Below, in pieces: positions 23,097 through 34,129 of a stretch of 64,000 nucleotides of DNA (position 1 is its first letter; each line of letters opens with the position of its first letter). Location: NCBI GenBank assembly GCA_036346225.1, contig JARFIW010001491.1, positions 4,278,001 through 4,342,000 of the forward strand, given 5' to 3'. The translations under genes and the position numbers were made by a program. A model generated the notes under the pieces. It ran no database searches. It saw only the letters and a program-made list of their open reading frames with translations, and was not told the DNA's origin. Source of the stretch: Platerodrilus igneus. Its lineage: Eukaryota; Arthropoda; Insecta; Coleoptera; Lycidae.

Positions 23097-24878
23097 TGCT
23101 GTGATAAGGGGTTGTTTAAGGGTGTACTTTATACTAAAGGTCGTTTAGAAATGAGAAATCATCATAGGAAGCAGAAAACTGCATTTATTTAGTAAAGATT
23201 TGAGAAATGGATATAGTTTGTAAATAGTAAGCAGTCAACACCCTGTATATAAAGGATAAATAGTTTTAAGCGACGCAGATAGACATAGGAAGACGCATAG
23301 TTAGCGTAGGAATAAGGAAGACATGCATTAAGTAGATGTAGATAAAGTTTTAGTTAATTTAGGTAAGGCAAATAATGATATTTTCAGTGGAAGCACGCGT
23401 ATTTTGTAAGTAAACATAATAAAGTGTAATTAAACACGCATTCAAAAGAGTTCCAAACAATTAGGTTAATACGGAAATAAGAAATAGAGCTTCAGGAAGC
23501 ATAGTATAAATGCGTACAAAATAATTAATCATTTTAATAAGAAAGAAGATTAAAAATTGCGTAAATAACATGCAGATATGAAAATTAAAAGTCGAATTGC
23601 ATCAGTTGTTTATGGAAAAGCGATTAGATTCGTCAAAACACCGCATGTTTGAAAACGAAGACAGCTGCGAGCAGGTCACAATTATTTGAGAGCATAGAAA
23701 ATTACATCAGAAACTACTTTAAATGCAAGGATTTGATTGGTTAAAATGAGCGACGAAATTGTAGACCATACCCACTGACGAAGTGGGAGATCAATGATAT
23801 ATTAGCAGGTACAGTGATAACGAACTCAGTTTTCAACTCAACAAAGGCCGAGGTGCGCCACTATGAAATAAAGTGATACGTAATAATAATTCAAAGTGAA
23901 ACATTGTATAAGTGCGAAGATGAAAATTATGATTGCCGATTAAACGGCTTCTAAAGCCGGGGAGAAAAATCCAAGTTCTGAAGCCGGGGAGAATAATACA
24001 ATATTCTGAGAATAGATGGTATTCTAAGTTTGGGAAAATTGATAAGAAGTAATAAGTCTAAATGAGATGACAATAAATTGGGGTGCATAAGTATAAGTTA
24101 ATAATGGTAGTCCAGAGGGTGATGGCAATAATTTAAACGCAATGGTTCAAGCGTGTGAATAAGCAATATTTCGAATGGGCATGTAATAATCCTGAATTGG
24201 GGGAAAATAATTTTTATTCAAATGGATGGCTTAATGCATGGGAAATATTAGCTGATGCGTCAATTGCGAGAAGGAAATAGCGAATAAATAGACCAGGTTA
24301 GATTTTTGGTTTTAAGACATTATTTTTCTATATTTTTTATTTGAATATTGAATTTGCTTAATATAAATGAATGTGAAAAAGTCAACAAAACAGAGGACTT
24401 GAGTACGTTTAAAGTGCGTGATATGATAAGAGGTTTTGAACGTTCTACACTTCTTTTATAAAGATAATAGGTTTTTTTGGTGACTTTGGGTTTGATTAAA
24501 AAAGTATACGATCTTTGATAAATGAGATTTACAACATTAATTAATTGAAAAGTGTATTTTAAATAATTTACAAAAGCTGTACATAATATTTGTTTCATTA
24601 TATAGAATCGAATTAACTAAATTTATAATTCCAAATAAATGCTAGTCGAGGTCATAAGATAAAGTTAATAGGAGTGATTTGATAATTTAAACAATCAAGG
24701 AGGAGCTATAAGTTGAAGACGAAATTGATAACGAGTAAGGCGGTAACATATCAAATTTTGTTATTGGTCGACAAGGTAGGTTCAAGATAAAATCCAGTTA
24801 AGATCCTGGAAGGAGTTTTATAGAAATAGAAATAAGACGTCGGAGAACGATAATTACAATTCTTGTTTATACATAGCA
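23097..24878 (+). mobile_element. Array element F (subfamily beta), 1.8 kb
   Basis: It starts TGCTGTGATAAGGGGTTG after ATATATACATAT and ends ATACATAGCA before an AT run. Its first 350 bases align with E nearly throughout: CAGAAAACTGCATTTATT, ACACCCTGTATATAAAGG near 23239, AGGAAGACGCATAG and ACGCGTATTTTGTAAG. The middle holds partial repeats of TTCTGAAGCCGGGGAGAA near 23945-24000. A GCTAGTCGAGGTCATAAG block lies at 24641. No coding frame is visible. Confidence 0.75.
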
Positions 24879-24888
24879 ATATTAATAA

Positions 24889-24956
<68 letters not shown>
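24879..24956. repeat. (TA)n-(TG)n linker between elements F and G
   Basis: Alternating TA to about 24926 passes into alternating TG to 24956. The two element 3' ends face each other across it. Confidence 0.9.
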
Positions 24957-24959
<3 letters not shown>

Positions 24960-26726
24960 GATGTGACAACGCTTTGTGTTGGGCATCGCTAAAAGAGTGC
25001 TGTGATACAGGTACAGCAAATTGTAAATTTGAATTACTGACGTACCTTCTTTTCTAACTTTACTTTGCCTGGCTAATCAAACACAGCAATATCATAAGTA
25101 AAAAATATTTTCTCTCATACAAAAGAATATAGAATTTTCAGCATAATTTTTTTCAAGCATAGAATTATTCCAATTTACTTAATTATCAAAACGTTCCTCG
25201 CATAATCTTGCTTAAAATTTACAGACCTCAAATTTCTTCTCTTGTGGATAGTTTACCTGACTTGTATTTCCACGCTTGTAAGTTTTGTTTGGCCAAAGAA
25301 ATCCTTGACAGGTAGTCTATTTCAAAGTCAAAGTGTTTTAAGCTTTGGCCACAAACTTTCTGGTAAATATCCTTACAAAAAATATTACATGATTAAGACA
25401 TTCTACCTTAAATTCAAATGACAAAAATTCAAATATCAGATACAAAAGAACAATCGAAAATGAGTAACTTTGAAATCCACAAAGCGCTCATCCAATTCGT
25501 AATTAACAGCATTAAATACCTTCTGCTACTATTTTTAAATTGACGTCAAAAGTCCAGTTCATAAATTTTTCCATATTATTTAAAATCTTCATTTAAAACA
25601 CCAGTTACCAAAAGTGCATCTTCTATTTAATCAATTAATTTAAAGTAGCGTTGTATCAAAGAATTTTTCCTCTTTATTGTATATTACAAAATCAAATAAC
25701 TGCGTTTAACAACTTCCATATTTCAAACTATTTCATATGTTAACTCTGCTTCTTATTTTTAACATTCTAATCAACGTTACTTGTACCTGGTTGACGCGAA
25801 ATTATGAATAAGTTATTACATTGTCAATAACGTAAATCGACATGTATCGAATTACTGAATGAATCGAATCTGAAACCAAATAAATCTCTTTAGTAATCTC
25901 GTTTATATATAATTAATTTTGACTACGTCACTCCTTCTAGATTGTACGGGATTCCAATCGAAGGATTACACACATACTTGACGCAAGGTTTTTGGGAATT
26001 CCAAAGTTTATTACCTCGTTAGCATTCAAATCGCCGCGTTGTATGTCCTTATTCAACGCAATGCGTTGATCGTGGCGTTGCATCTATCATGTAGTAATGC
26101 AAAAGATAATAAAATCGATTTTACGAAATTTTTATTATTCATGCGACTTCTTAGAATAAACGTTTGTTTATTAATTGGGTATTTAAGTAGTTCTAAGTAC
26201 AAGAGACGCATTTTCTCTATTCCTGTTGAAAATTCGAGAACATGTTTTATTTAAAGTGTTATACAGAAGTTAACTCATATGACCAATTAAAAGTTTAATT
26301 ACTTTTTGAGGATCCACTCAAATTTGCATTGTTTTTACACGGATATTTTACACACGGGTAATTATTTATTACATAAATAACAAATGCTTTTAATTGCTCT
26401 ACCAACGGGTTTTGCACATGTAAACGACCCGCATCTTCATAATTATAATAAAAGATTGGTTTTCACGGCAACTAAAAAGTGTTTTTAATACACAAAATTA
26501 TTTTTATAACAAACGAATGGTTTTGTGTTTATCTTAGAGTGAATATTTACATGCACGGAATTGTGTTTTTCGCCTTGCGCTTTAATGGCTATGTATTTAC
26601 AATACGTTTATATTATACAGGGTGGTATAATGAATCTTAGGAAATTTCTATTTTTTGGTTCTTCTTGTTTCTGGTGGGTTTTATTTATAGGATTTCAATA
26701 ATCTCTCGTGACCCCTTATTTCGTCA
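24960..26726 (-). mobile_element. Array element G (subfamily gamma), inverted, 1.8 kb
   Basis: On the minus strand it starts near 26726 with TTGACGAAATAAGGGGTCAC, then GAGAGATTATTGAAATCC, matching element B. ACCACCCTGTATAATATAAA lies near 26615. The block TGTCAAGGATTTCTTTGGCC...ACAAGCGTGGAAATAC near 25260-25310 matches B at 12340-12385. It ends with GATTAGCCAGGCAAAG, CACAGCACTCTTTTAGCGA and GTTGTCACATC at 24960. No coding frame is visible. Confidence 0.7.
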
Positions 26727-26744
26727 ATATATATATATATATTT
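26727..26744. repeat. (TA)n linker between elements G and H
   Basis: Short alternating AT run joining the starts of G (inverted) and H, which face away from each other. Confidence 0.85.
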
Positions 26745-27390
26745 AATGTTGTAATTATAGGGTTAATTTAGGGGTAGCTTAAGTCATAGGGGTCGTAGAA
26801 TAAACAAAAGAAACTTCCAAATAACAAAAGCACATAATTGCAGATATTAGACGAGTAAATAGGTCACTATACATATTGTTAGTTGAGCGCACACTGTATA
26901 TAACAGTACAAGCGATTAAACGCATATCCAAGAGTAGTTACGAGCAAATATAAGATTTAAAAATGTAATGAAATGCATACAAATTAAATCAACGGAACAC
27001 CTATATGAATTGGCTAGATAAATATTTAACAAGTGCGTTAAATACATCATCATATACGCAGGCAAAATTATGCATTATTTAAATCGTACGTGACAGAAAA
27101 GTATTACATTTGTTCAAAAATCCAATTTAACTAGGAAATAAACAAACACCAAATTTATTTCTGTTTAGATTAGAATAAGCAAATAACAATGATACGTGAT
27201 TTAATGAACGAAAATTCCTGGGATTCCTAAATTAAATGTAATGTTATATAAATGAATACGTGAGAACTTGAGCGTTCTTCCAAGTAATTTAACTACACAA
27301 TTGTTAAAATTTCCGAAGTACACAAGAGATAAGACAAACGGTGTCACCCAACACGTGAAATTAACGAATAGCAAACAAAGGGGCAAGGCC

Positions 27391-27398
27391 TATAAATA
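27391..27398 (+). promoter_or_regulatory. TATA box of element H
   Basis: GGCCTATAAATACG, the same octamer as in A and D, about 650 bases from the start of the element. Confidence 0.45.
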
Positions 27399-27612
27399 CG
27401 ATAACAATTGAGCGACGGGTGAGTATACATTTGAAACTGGGCAGTCACGATACTCAAAAGTGCTAAATTATTCACGTAACTAGTTAAATAAAAGTAAAGT
27501 GAAAATTATTTTTACAAAAGTGTAAAAATTTGTATAAGCAAGCCGTTCTATCATAGACGTAAGTAAACCAGATTTAGTAAAATTATACAATTTCTAAAAT
27601 AAATAAAACAGG

Positions 27613-27674
27613 GCTCTGGACACGAGTCTGGATACGAGTCTGGACACGAGTCTGGACACGAGTCTGGAAACGAC
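27613..27674 (+). repeat. 12 bp minisatellite in element H
   Basis: Five consecutive units of GTCTGGACACGA with single-base variants. Confidence 0.9.
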
Positions 27675-28245
27675 TCTAGAGATTACCTTCTGTTAAATTA
27701 ATTTTGGTAATCACTGACTGTTTTGTTAATTACGGAGATGGAAAACCATTTATTGGATTAACTTATGGGATTTTGAATAACGATTTGGATAGTATTTTGG
27801 TTTTGATGTCAACTTCCAAATTCGACTCTAAACATTCAGACTGGACACGAAAACTCTTGGGGATGCAGAGAAGCTACTGAACCACTCCACGTTAGATATT
27901 TTGATATGATTTATTTCTGTAAACTGTTTGAATTCAATAATAATTCAAAAATGTAAGAGCCGACAAAACCGAGGTTTCTTTGATAAATTTATGAAAGGCA
28001 ATAGGTATCTTGAAACGTTTCAAAAGATCTCTAAATACAACAAAAGGCTCGTTTTGCTGGCTTCAATTTCTTAAAATCTGGCAGATGTAAATATTCTGAA
28101 AAAATGGGGAGGTTTTAAAAAGGTTGAAAATATTTAATCATTATATTGTGTATTGTAGAATTGCTTTATTTAATTGAATCAGCTAGTTGAGGCAAAGAAA
28201 TCTATAATTTAACATTTTACAAGTGCTTGATTAATAAAAAGGGAA

Positions 28246-28460
28246 TATCATAGCATTTTATGCTGCCCATCGTAGGGGTTGGTGAAGTATCACGGCATTT
28301 TATGACATGCCCAAGTCGTGGGGCCTAATATAGGGGTATATCACAGCATTTTATGTACGCCCAAATCGTGGGGCTAAACATTAATATAATAACAAGGGGC
28401 TAACGGAAAATAACACAACATTTTATGATCGACTCAATCGTGGGGCTCGATAACACAGCA
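28246..28460 (+). repeat. Four tRNA-Lys-like terminal units of element H
   Basis: Units of about 48-70 bases begin TATCACAGCATTTTATG and continue as GCCCAAATCGTGGGGCT-type sequence. The last unit runs into TCGATAACACAGCA and the (TA)n tract. Confidence 0.7.
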
Positions 28461-28504
28461 ATATATATATATATAAAATATATATATATATATATATATA
28501 TATA
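28461..28504. repeat. (TA)n after element H
   Basis: Alternating AT with one AAA interruption, separating the array from the second Penelope-like fragment. Confidence 0.9.
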
Positions 28505-28574
28505 ATGTCTTTTTTAAATTAGTTTTATTGATGAAATTGGGATGGTGTAGTCCAAATCACCACCCAATGGTTAA

Positions 28575-28800
28575 AAAATCGTATTATTCAACACAGGTCT
28601 GATGCAAAATTACATAAAAATAGCTGTGCTTTGTCTCAACATATCAGTAACACCCTTCACACTCCAAACTATAAAGAGGATTCTGTTCTTGTAGCCTTAC
28701 TATATATACAATGAACTTAATGCCGTTAACTTCAGACAAGATACACAAAATTTGCATCCCATATATGAAAATGTGTACAGAATTTCAAAGAAATTACCAA
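28575..28800 (+). pseudogene. GIY-YIG endonuclease C-terminal fragment of PLE2
   Basis: The reading QWLKNRIIQHRSDAK, then NSCALSQHISNTLHTPNY, then YKEDSVL aligns with the same segment of PLE1 (QWLK, IQHKSDSK, CCALSSQLYDSKYHV). Later frames read NFRQDTQNLHPIYEN. A stop and frameshifts follow. The catalytic N-terminal part is missing, so it encodes no active enzyme. Confidence 0.7.
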
Positions 28801-29027
28801 ACATTTAATAACAACCCGAATGTCACCTAATTAGCTTTTTATTATAACTTAATAGGCTACATATGATTCACGCATTCTTTTCAAAATTGCTTTAGTTATT
28901 ACTTGTCACTTGTCATTATAATATGTATTAATGACAATCTTCTATTAGAATGACTTTCTTCACCCTAGTGAGTGTTCGATTATTTTATTTTGATTTGGGA
29001 CCTCACCATTTCAATTTTGGTGGTGGT

Positions 29028-29031
<4 letters not shown>

Positions 29032-29096
<65 letters not shown>
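29032..29096. repeat. (TA)n inside PLE2
   Basis: Two AT runs split by a single G. Confidence 0.9.
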
Positions 29097-29100
<4 letters not shown>

Positions 29101-29174
29101 TTCTGCATTAACAACTTTTAAGTAAATATTTTAATCTTTCGCTAACTGTCATTCTATATGTCAATTTTTACAGT

Positions 29175-29215
29175 ACCTTTGAAAAAGGCAAACACCTTTG
29201 CCGAAACGTAAGGTC
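29175..29215 (+). ncRNA. Hammerhead-like motif of PLE2
   Basis: TTTGAAAAA precedes a perfect six-pair hairpin GGCAAA/TTTGCC (29187-29202), followed by GAAACG. An outer stem ACCTT/AAGGT closes the structure. The layout matches PLE1 at 8822, but core bases differ from a canonical hammerhead, so activity is doubtful. Confidence 0.45.
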
Positions 29216-29327
29216 TTAATTAAATGTTTTGCTAAATACAATATGGCATTTTGATTTGGACTACACCATCCCAATTTCATCAATATCATAAAATATTAGA
29301 CCAGTCATTAACTAAGAGTGAAGCTTA

Positions 29328-29332
<5 letters not shown>

Positions 29333-29381
<49 letters not shown>

Positions 29382-29560
29382 ATATTCCATCATATGATAA
29401 ACATCCGACTTGGTAAATTCGAGAAATATGTGTGTGGGTGCGCTCGTGTGTGGTTGCGTACGTGCGCGTTTGTGTGCGTATGCGTGTGTGGGTGTGTACG
29501 TGTGTGTGTGTGTGTACGTGCGTGTGAGGGTGTGCGTGTGCGTGTGTATAGTGTCTCAAA
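29333..29560. repeat. (TA)n followed by TG-rich low-complexity sequence
   Basis: Alternating TA to 29379, then after a short gap irregular TGTG/TGCG sequence from about 29430 to 29555. A 77-codon frame over it is a by-product of the repeat. Confidence 0.85.
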
Positions 29561-29737
29561 TTCGTTTCTCTATATGAGGATCTCGCTTATAATAGATGCA
29601 GCGAAGGTTAAATGGAGAAAGTATTAGAGAATGAATTTATTTCCAGTATAAGACTTAAGTTATTTTAATCCGTTTTAAAGATTGTAACCTTGTAACTCTT
29701 ATAGTTGTTTGACTCCCTTATCAGATCCAAGGAAGCA

Positions 29738-30268
29738 CTTTTTTTAAAGGTATAACTGGTAGGTCTAAGATTAAATGCATAGAAAATTTTTGGGTAATTT
29801 GTAGGTACAATCCCAAAAACAGCACTTTTATTAAGGAATTCGTAAGTAATAGCCAACTTATAATTTTTGTAAAATATGAACCCAAAATAATCAAATGTAT
29901 TTAAAATTCGTTTACAACAAATGTTCGAATGTCCTGCCACCAGTTCTTATACATAAACGACACCGTCTTAAAAAATTTCGTTTTAAAAACCTGAAGGCGT
30001 AACCGTCTTCTCTCAGCCTTCCAACGGCTTCGCGTATTTTTCTACGAATTCCTGCTTTTTTGTGGTATGTGTGTTATACACATTTTCTTTCATATAACCC
30101 CACAAGAAGTAATCCAGGGGGTTGAGGTCGGGCAAACGCGGTGGCCAATAGTTAGTGACTCCTCGTCCTACCCAACGATTGGTATATGCAAGATTTAAGT
30201 GTTCCCTAACATTACAAGGATTGTGTGCTGGAGCGCAATCGTGTTGAAACCCACCCAGGCTCAATGCA
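29738..30268 (-). pseudogene. DD41D mariner-type transposase, left palindrome arm
   Basis: The minus strand reads GGFQHDCAPAHN, then NRWVGRGVTNYWPPRLPDLNP and LDYFLWGYMKENVY. The second catalytic Asp (QHD) and the third acidic residue (PLD) are separated by 41 residues, as in the DD41D (rosa) mariner group. The first catalytic residue and N-terminal DNA-binding half are absent. About 300 bases of 3' flank follow (down to about 29738). The whole segment is the inverse of 30650-31180 at high identity. Confidence 0.7.
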
Positions 30269-30274
30269 CAACGG

Positions 30275-31575
30275 TACCTTCACTTTCATCGACACGAATT
30301 AAGCGATCTTCTAGAAGATATCCCTCTAGAAACTAGGCGTATAGTGTGGTTTCAACACGATGCGGCGCTTCCGTGGCGTAATTGGTATGTGGGTGACTAC
30401 TATGCCCAAGGTCCAGGGTTCAAATCCCAACACGGTCCGCTTAAAAAATGTTAGGCGAGCATTTTTCACAAAAATACACTCTCGTTCGGATGAGAGGTAA
30501 AATGGAGGTCCCGTGTGTGTCATGCACGCTAAAGATCCCTACCTTGCTTGGAACAGCAAGTTTTCGGCAAAATTCAAAACTTTTCCAGGTAAAAGAAACT
30601 CGCTTTCTGGCCAATGTAGTACCTTCGGGTGAAGCATTGGAAAATCAAATGTATGGTTTCAATACGATGGTGCTCCAGCACATAATGCTCGTAATGTTAG
30701 AGAACACTTAAATCATGCATATTCCAATCGTTGGGTAGGATGAAGAGGTACTATCTATTGGCCACCGCGTTCGTCCGACCCCAACCCCCTGGATTACATC
30801 TTGTGTGGGGTTATATGAAAGAAAATGTGTATGAAACACATACTACAAACTCGCAGGACCTTTGTACAAAAATACGCGAAGCCGTTGGAAGGCGGAGAGA
30901 AGACGGTCCGCCTACAGGTTATTAAAACAAAATTTCTTAAGACGGTGTCGTTTATGTATAAGAACTAGTGGCAGGACATTCGAACATTTGTTACAAACGA
31001 ATTTTAAATACATTTGATTATTTTGAGTTCATATTTTGCGAAAATTATAAGTTGGCTATTTCTTACGAATTCTTTAATAAAAGTGGATCTTGGGATTGTA
31101 CCTACAAATTACCCAAAAATGTTCTATGCATTTAATCTTAGACCTATCAGTTATACTTTTAAACAAAGTGCATAGATTACTGAAGTTTTTTGGCTAGGTG
31201 TGCACTTTTTGGTGGTAATACTTTTTTTGAGTAATTTAAGTTTGAAAAGCACACACAATTTTTCATAGAACCAAAATTATCGAAAAATTACGATTTTTTC
31301 TTGCGATAATAAGTAAATGTTTGAGGAAGTCCTCATTTATTAAACACGCAACATTCACGCATACAACAGAAAACGAACTACCTTCAAAAGATCAGTATAT
31401 CTTTTACTGCAAATTAATATTCGAAGTTGTGCACGATTTTGACACAAAACGCAAAAGTTGTTATAACTTTGAAACCATCAACAATTGGATAATAACATAT
31501 ATAGTTATTTGAATAGGTATTAATCTCAGTTATCAAACCCTTTAATTTGGACGATGGCTTTTGGGACACCCTGTA
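30275..31575 (+). pseudogene. DD41D mariner-type transposase and 3' end, right palindrome arm, split by a SINE
   Basis: The plus strand reads LLEDIPLETRRIVWFQHD up to 30362. It is then interrupted by a SINE and resumes with GAPAHNARNVREHLN, YWPPRSSDPNPLDYILCG. Stops and a frameshift follow. A long 3' flank matches the left arm to about 31180, and the segment may end at GGGACACCCTGTATA (31563-31577), a terminus typical of insect DNA transposons. The 5' half of the gene is missing. Confidence 0.65.
30363..30653 (+). mobile_element. tRNA-derived SINE, full length, with target duplication
   Basis: The head has an A box TGGCGTAATTGG (30374-30385) and a B box GGTTCAAATCC (30417-30427), so it would be transcribed by RNA polymerase III. 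The body contains GTCATGCACGCTAAAGATCC. The insertion is flanked by TGGTTTCAACACGATG (30347-30362) and TGGTTTCAATACGATG (30654-30669), a 16-base target duplication with one difference. It interrupts a transposase frame. Confidence 0.85.
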
Positions 31576-32760
31576 TACAATATCTAAATAAATAGGTATA
31601 CTAAATCATGAAATTAAAATTAAGTTAAGTGCCAATGTTCTTTAAACTTGCAAATTAACAAATTAATTACAGGATTACGTTATCAATCCATAGATACATA
31701 AATATGTGGTCGAAAATTAATATTTATGTCCTTGACCCAGGCGACCTATTTGTACAAGGTAATAGCTAGACTGCATATCAATTCAAGATCATCATGGCCG
31801 ACCGCCAAACAACTGCTCTTGAACACCACATGCCATACGACCCAATCATGTAGATTTCTTCGGCATAATTTTTGAAATTTAACAAATTCTTCTTTATAAC
31901 ACAATTGCCTGAAAGTGTCAAATCTATGAATTTCGGATGCCAGTGAAGCCACTTTAAGTGTACAATAAATCGCTAGAACAGATAACAGAGCAAATTAATG
32001 TAGCTTGACGAACATTCCTACCCCTAACTAATGATGCAATTCTTGCAAATTCTTCCCAATACGATAGCAAAATTATTTTGACAACTAGATGCTGTATTCC
32101 GTCCATCTCTTATCAGAAATCGAATGGAACAGAACCAGCAAAGTGGGAGACGCAAGAAACTATAATGCGCATTTTATTCCCACACGGCTACGTTTCAACT
32201 AACAGACGGAAATGGATATTTCTTAGCTTACACTCATAACACAAGGCGAGTACTTAAAGTTGCATAACTTCCAAAATTAGTGACAGTCTAAACGAACTGT
32301 TACAAGATAATAACTGCATTTTCAAATTTTCGCTGTACTTTCTAAATTATTAATTTGACAGTTGTCAAAGTGTGACATTATTAGGACACTTTTTCATGAC
32401 AGACACTTAAGTAGATGTTCACAAGTAACGTTCGTCATTTGTTTTTTTTTTGAATGCACTACAACTTTTGTATTTTTATGGCGGCTATATGGGATTTTTA
32501 AATTTTTAAATAGAGCGCAAAAATTCTGTTGTTTTTAAATTTTTCTCTAATTTTATATCTAGTCGGCTGTGACAATGACGTACAATAACATTGTGCTTGC
32601 GTCGCGTGTTTCAAGTTGTAAATCTTTTAAAATGTATGAAGTTTGTATATAAAAAATATTATGATAGAACAAAATGAATTTAAGCTAATAAAACAAACCT
32701 AACAATATTTATAAATTAGTGGGTACTAATAATAATTATATTTAGAAATACTTAACTAAT
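31576..32760. other. No gene seen
   Basis: AT-rich sequence without a recognisable frame or repeat. Confidence 0.5.
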
Positions 32761-32765
32761 TATTT

Positions 32766-33660
32766 TTAAGAGAAATATGCAAAATGTCTACCGTTGATCC
32801 TTTGGCATTTTTGACCATTTTTCAAAACTTTTTTTATAACCTTATAAAGTATATTTCGGTTAACCGTAGCAAATATGTCCAATACTCTTTTTCTAAGAAT
32901 ATCTACGTTCTGGGGAGGACCAAATTCGTTGATTTCATTTTTAATATGGATACTCAGATAAAAATACAGGGGCGTCAAGTCAGGTGATCTGGCTGGCCAC
33001 GGAATTAGGCCATTTGATGATATAACCCTTTCTTCAAACTGTTCTCTTAAATAGTTTCTAATTTCAATTGTATTGTGTGCCGGGCAGTTATCCTGTTGAA
33101 ATTAAATTTTACCAAATTCATATTCTGTCAACACTGGACAAAATTTGATTTCCTAAAAGGTTCAAATATCTTTCTACGTTTAGATTATAATCATACAGAA
33201 ATGGACTTATGGGTCGATTCCCTGATATAAAAACTGGTTAATTTATTCTAAAAAATAAAATTATTGAGCAGTTGTTATTATGGGATCCCTGTGAAAAATT
33301 ATAGCATATTTTTATCAGTAATAAAACATTTCTAACGATAATCTAATCTCCACAGTATTTTATAGTTTAGTAATGCCTGTCTTTTAAAAACGAACACGTA
33401 TTGACACGAAGTGGAGATTAGTGTTGGAAATGTTTTACTACTAAGAATATAATATTTTAAAATGTATTTTTTTAGCAGGGTTCAGATAAGGAACAAGTAC
33501 CAGATATTGTAGTTAAATAAAACTACCACTAATTCCACACTACGTTAAATCCGAATCCGGTTTGCAAACGTCTCGGCTTCTTCATGTGGATGTTCTAATG
33601 CCCAATGAGGTTTATTATGTTTATTCAAAACTCTACAATTAGTAAACTTACTCTCATCAT
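32766..33660 (-). pseudogene. DD41D-type mariner transposase, dead
   Basis: On the minus strand an N-terminal block DESKFTNCRVLNKHN appears near 33650. It is followed after stops by YNLNVERYLNLLGNQIL (about 33165-33215), then QDNCPAHNTIEIRNYL and WPARSPDLTPLYFYL. The spacing after the second catalytic Asp is 41 residues as in the element at 30 kb. The third acidic residue is Tyr here, and several stops and shifts are present. It is distinct in sequence from the 30 kb copies. Confidence 0.65.
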
Positions 33661-34125
33661 ACTATAACACACAACTGGAAAATTCTGGAATCTTCTTGAA
33701 CAAACTTCAAAAAGTAATTAAAACTAGCCAAATGATCTAAAATTTAAGGACTCTAAAAATATAATCGTTGGATACATGTTTGTGTTAGAGATGTAATTTT
33801 ATTTGACCGATATTGGCATTTGAATCATTTCCCTTATCAAATTGGTAAGCACCAATGAGGTTGCATAGTTTTATAGTTTGATTAGCATTTTATAAGTAGT
33901 TATAGATTAAAGGAATAACGGTAACGTAGTTGCTCCATTAAGTGACTTATTTTATATAAAACGAAACACGTTTTTGAAACGTTTTTATGTAATTGCGGTT
34001 ACAGAAATGCATCCATTTTTTTATATGGTCTACTAATATTAGATTCAATCCTGAAGGTTGCTTGACACGAAATACGTGTTTGTTTTGGAGGAAATTTACA
34101 AGTTTGAAAACAACTTGAAATAACC
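33661..34125. other. No gene seen
   Basis: AT-rich, no recognisable frame. Confidence 0.5.
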
Positions 34126-34129
34126 ATTT

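Larger units (their letters stand above)
26745..28460 (+). mobile_element. Array element H (alpha-like), 1.7 kb
   Basis: It starts TGTTGTAATTATAGGGTTAA and ends CGATAACACAGCA at (TA)n. GCACACTGTATATAAC lies near 26889, a TATA box TATAAATA at 27391, and a 12 bp minisatellite near 27613. The 3' end has four tRNA-Lys-like units, the most of any copy. Internal sequence is diverged from A and D. No coding frame is visible. Confidence 0.65.
28527..29288 (+). mobile_element. Second Penelope-like fragment (PLE2) between 32 bp inverted repeats
   Basis: A 5'-truncated PLE 3' end. It is bounded on the left by TTGATGAAATTGGGATGGTG then TAGTCCAAATCA, and on the right by the exact inverse at about 29256-29288. 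It holds the tail of a GIY-YIG endonuclease, an internal (TA)n run at 29032-29096 and a hammerhead-like motif near its 3' end. Confidence 0.65.

Noticed and set aside
8963..28460. CRISPR-like array
   Set aside because: Units are 1.2-2.2 kb, separated by (TA)n rather than spacers of uniform length, and the genome is eukaryotic.
29394..29627. Open frame of 77 codons rich in Cys, Val and Arg
   Set aside because: It lies over a TG/CG low-complexity tract. The composition is a by-product of the repeat.
30363..30440. Possible functional tRNA gene
   Set aside because: The tRNA-like part continues into a SINE body with target duplication, and another copy exists at 56492.
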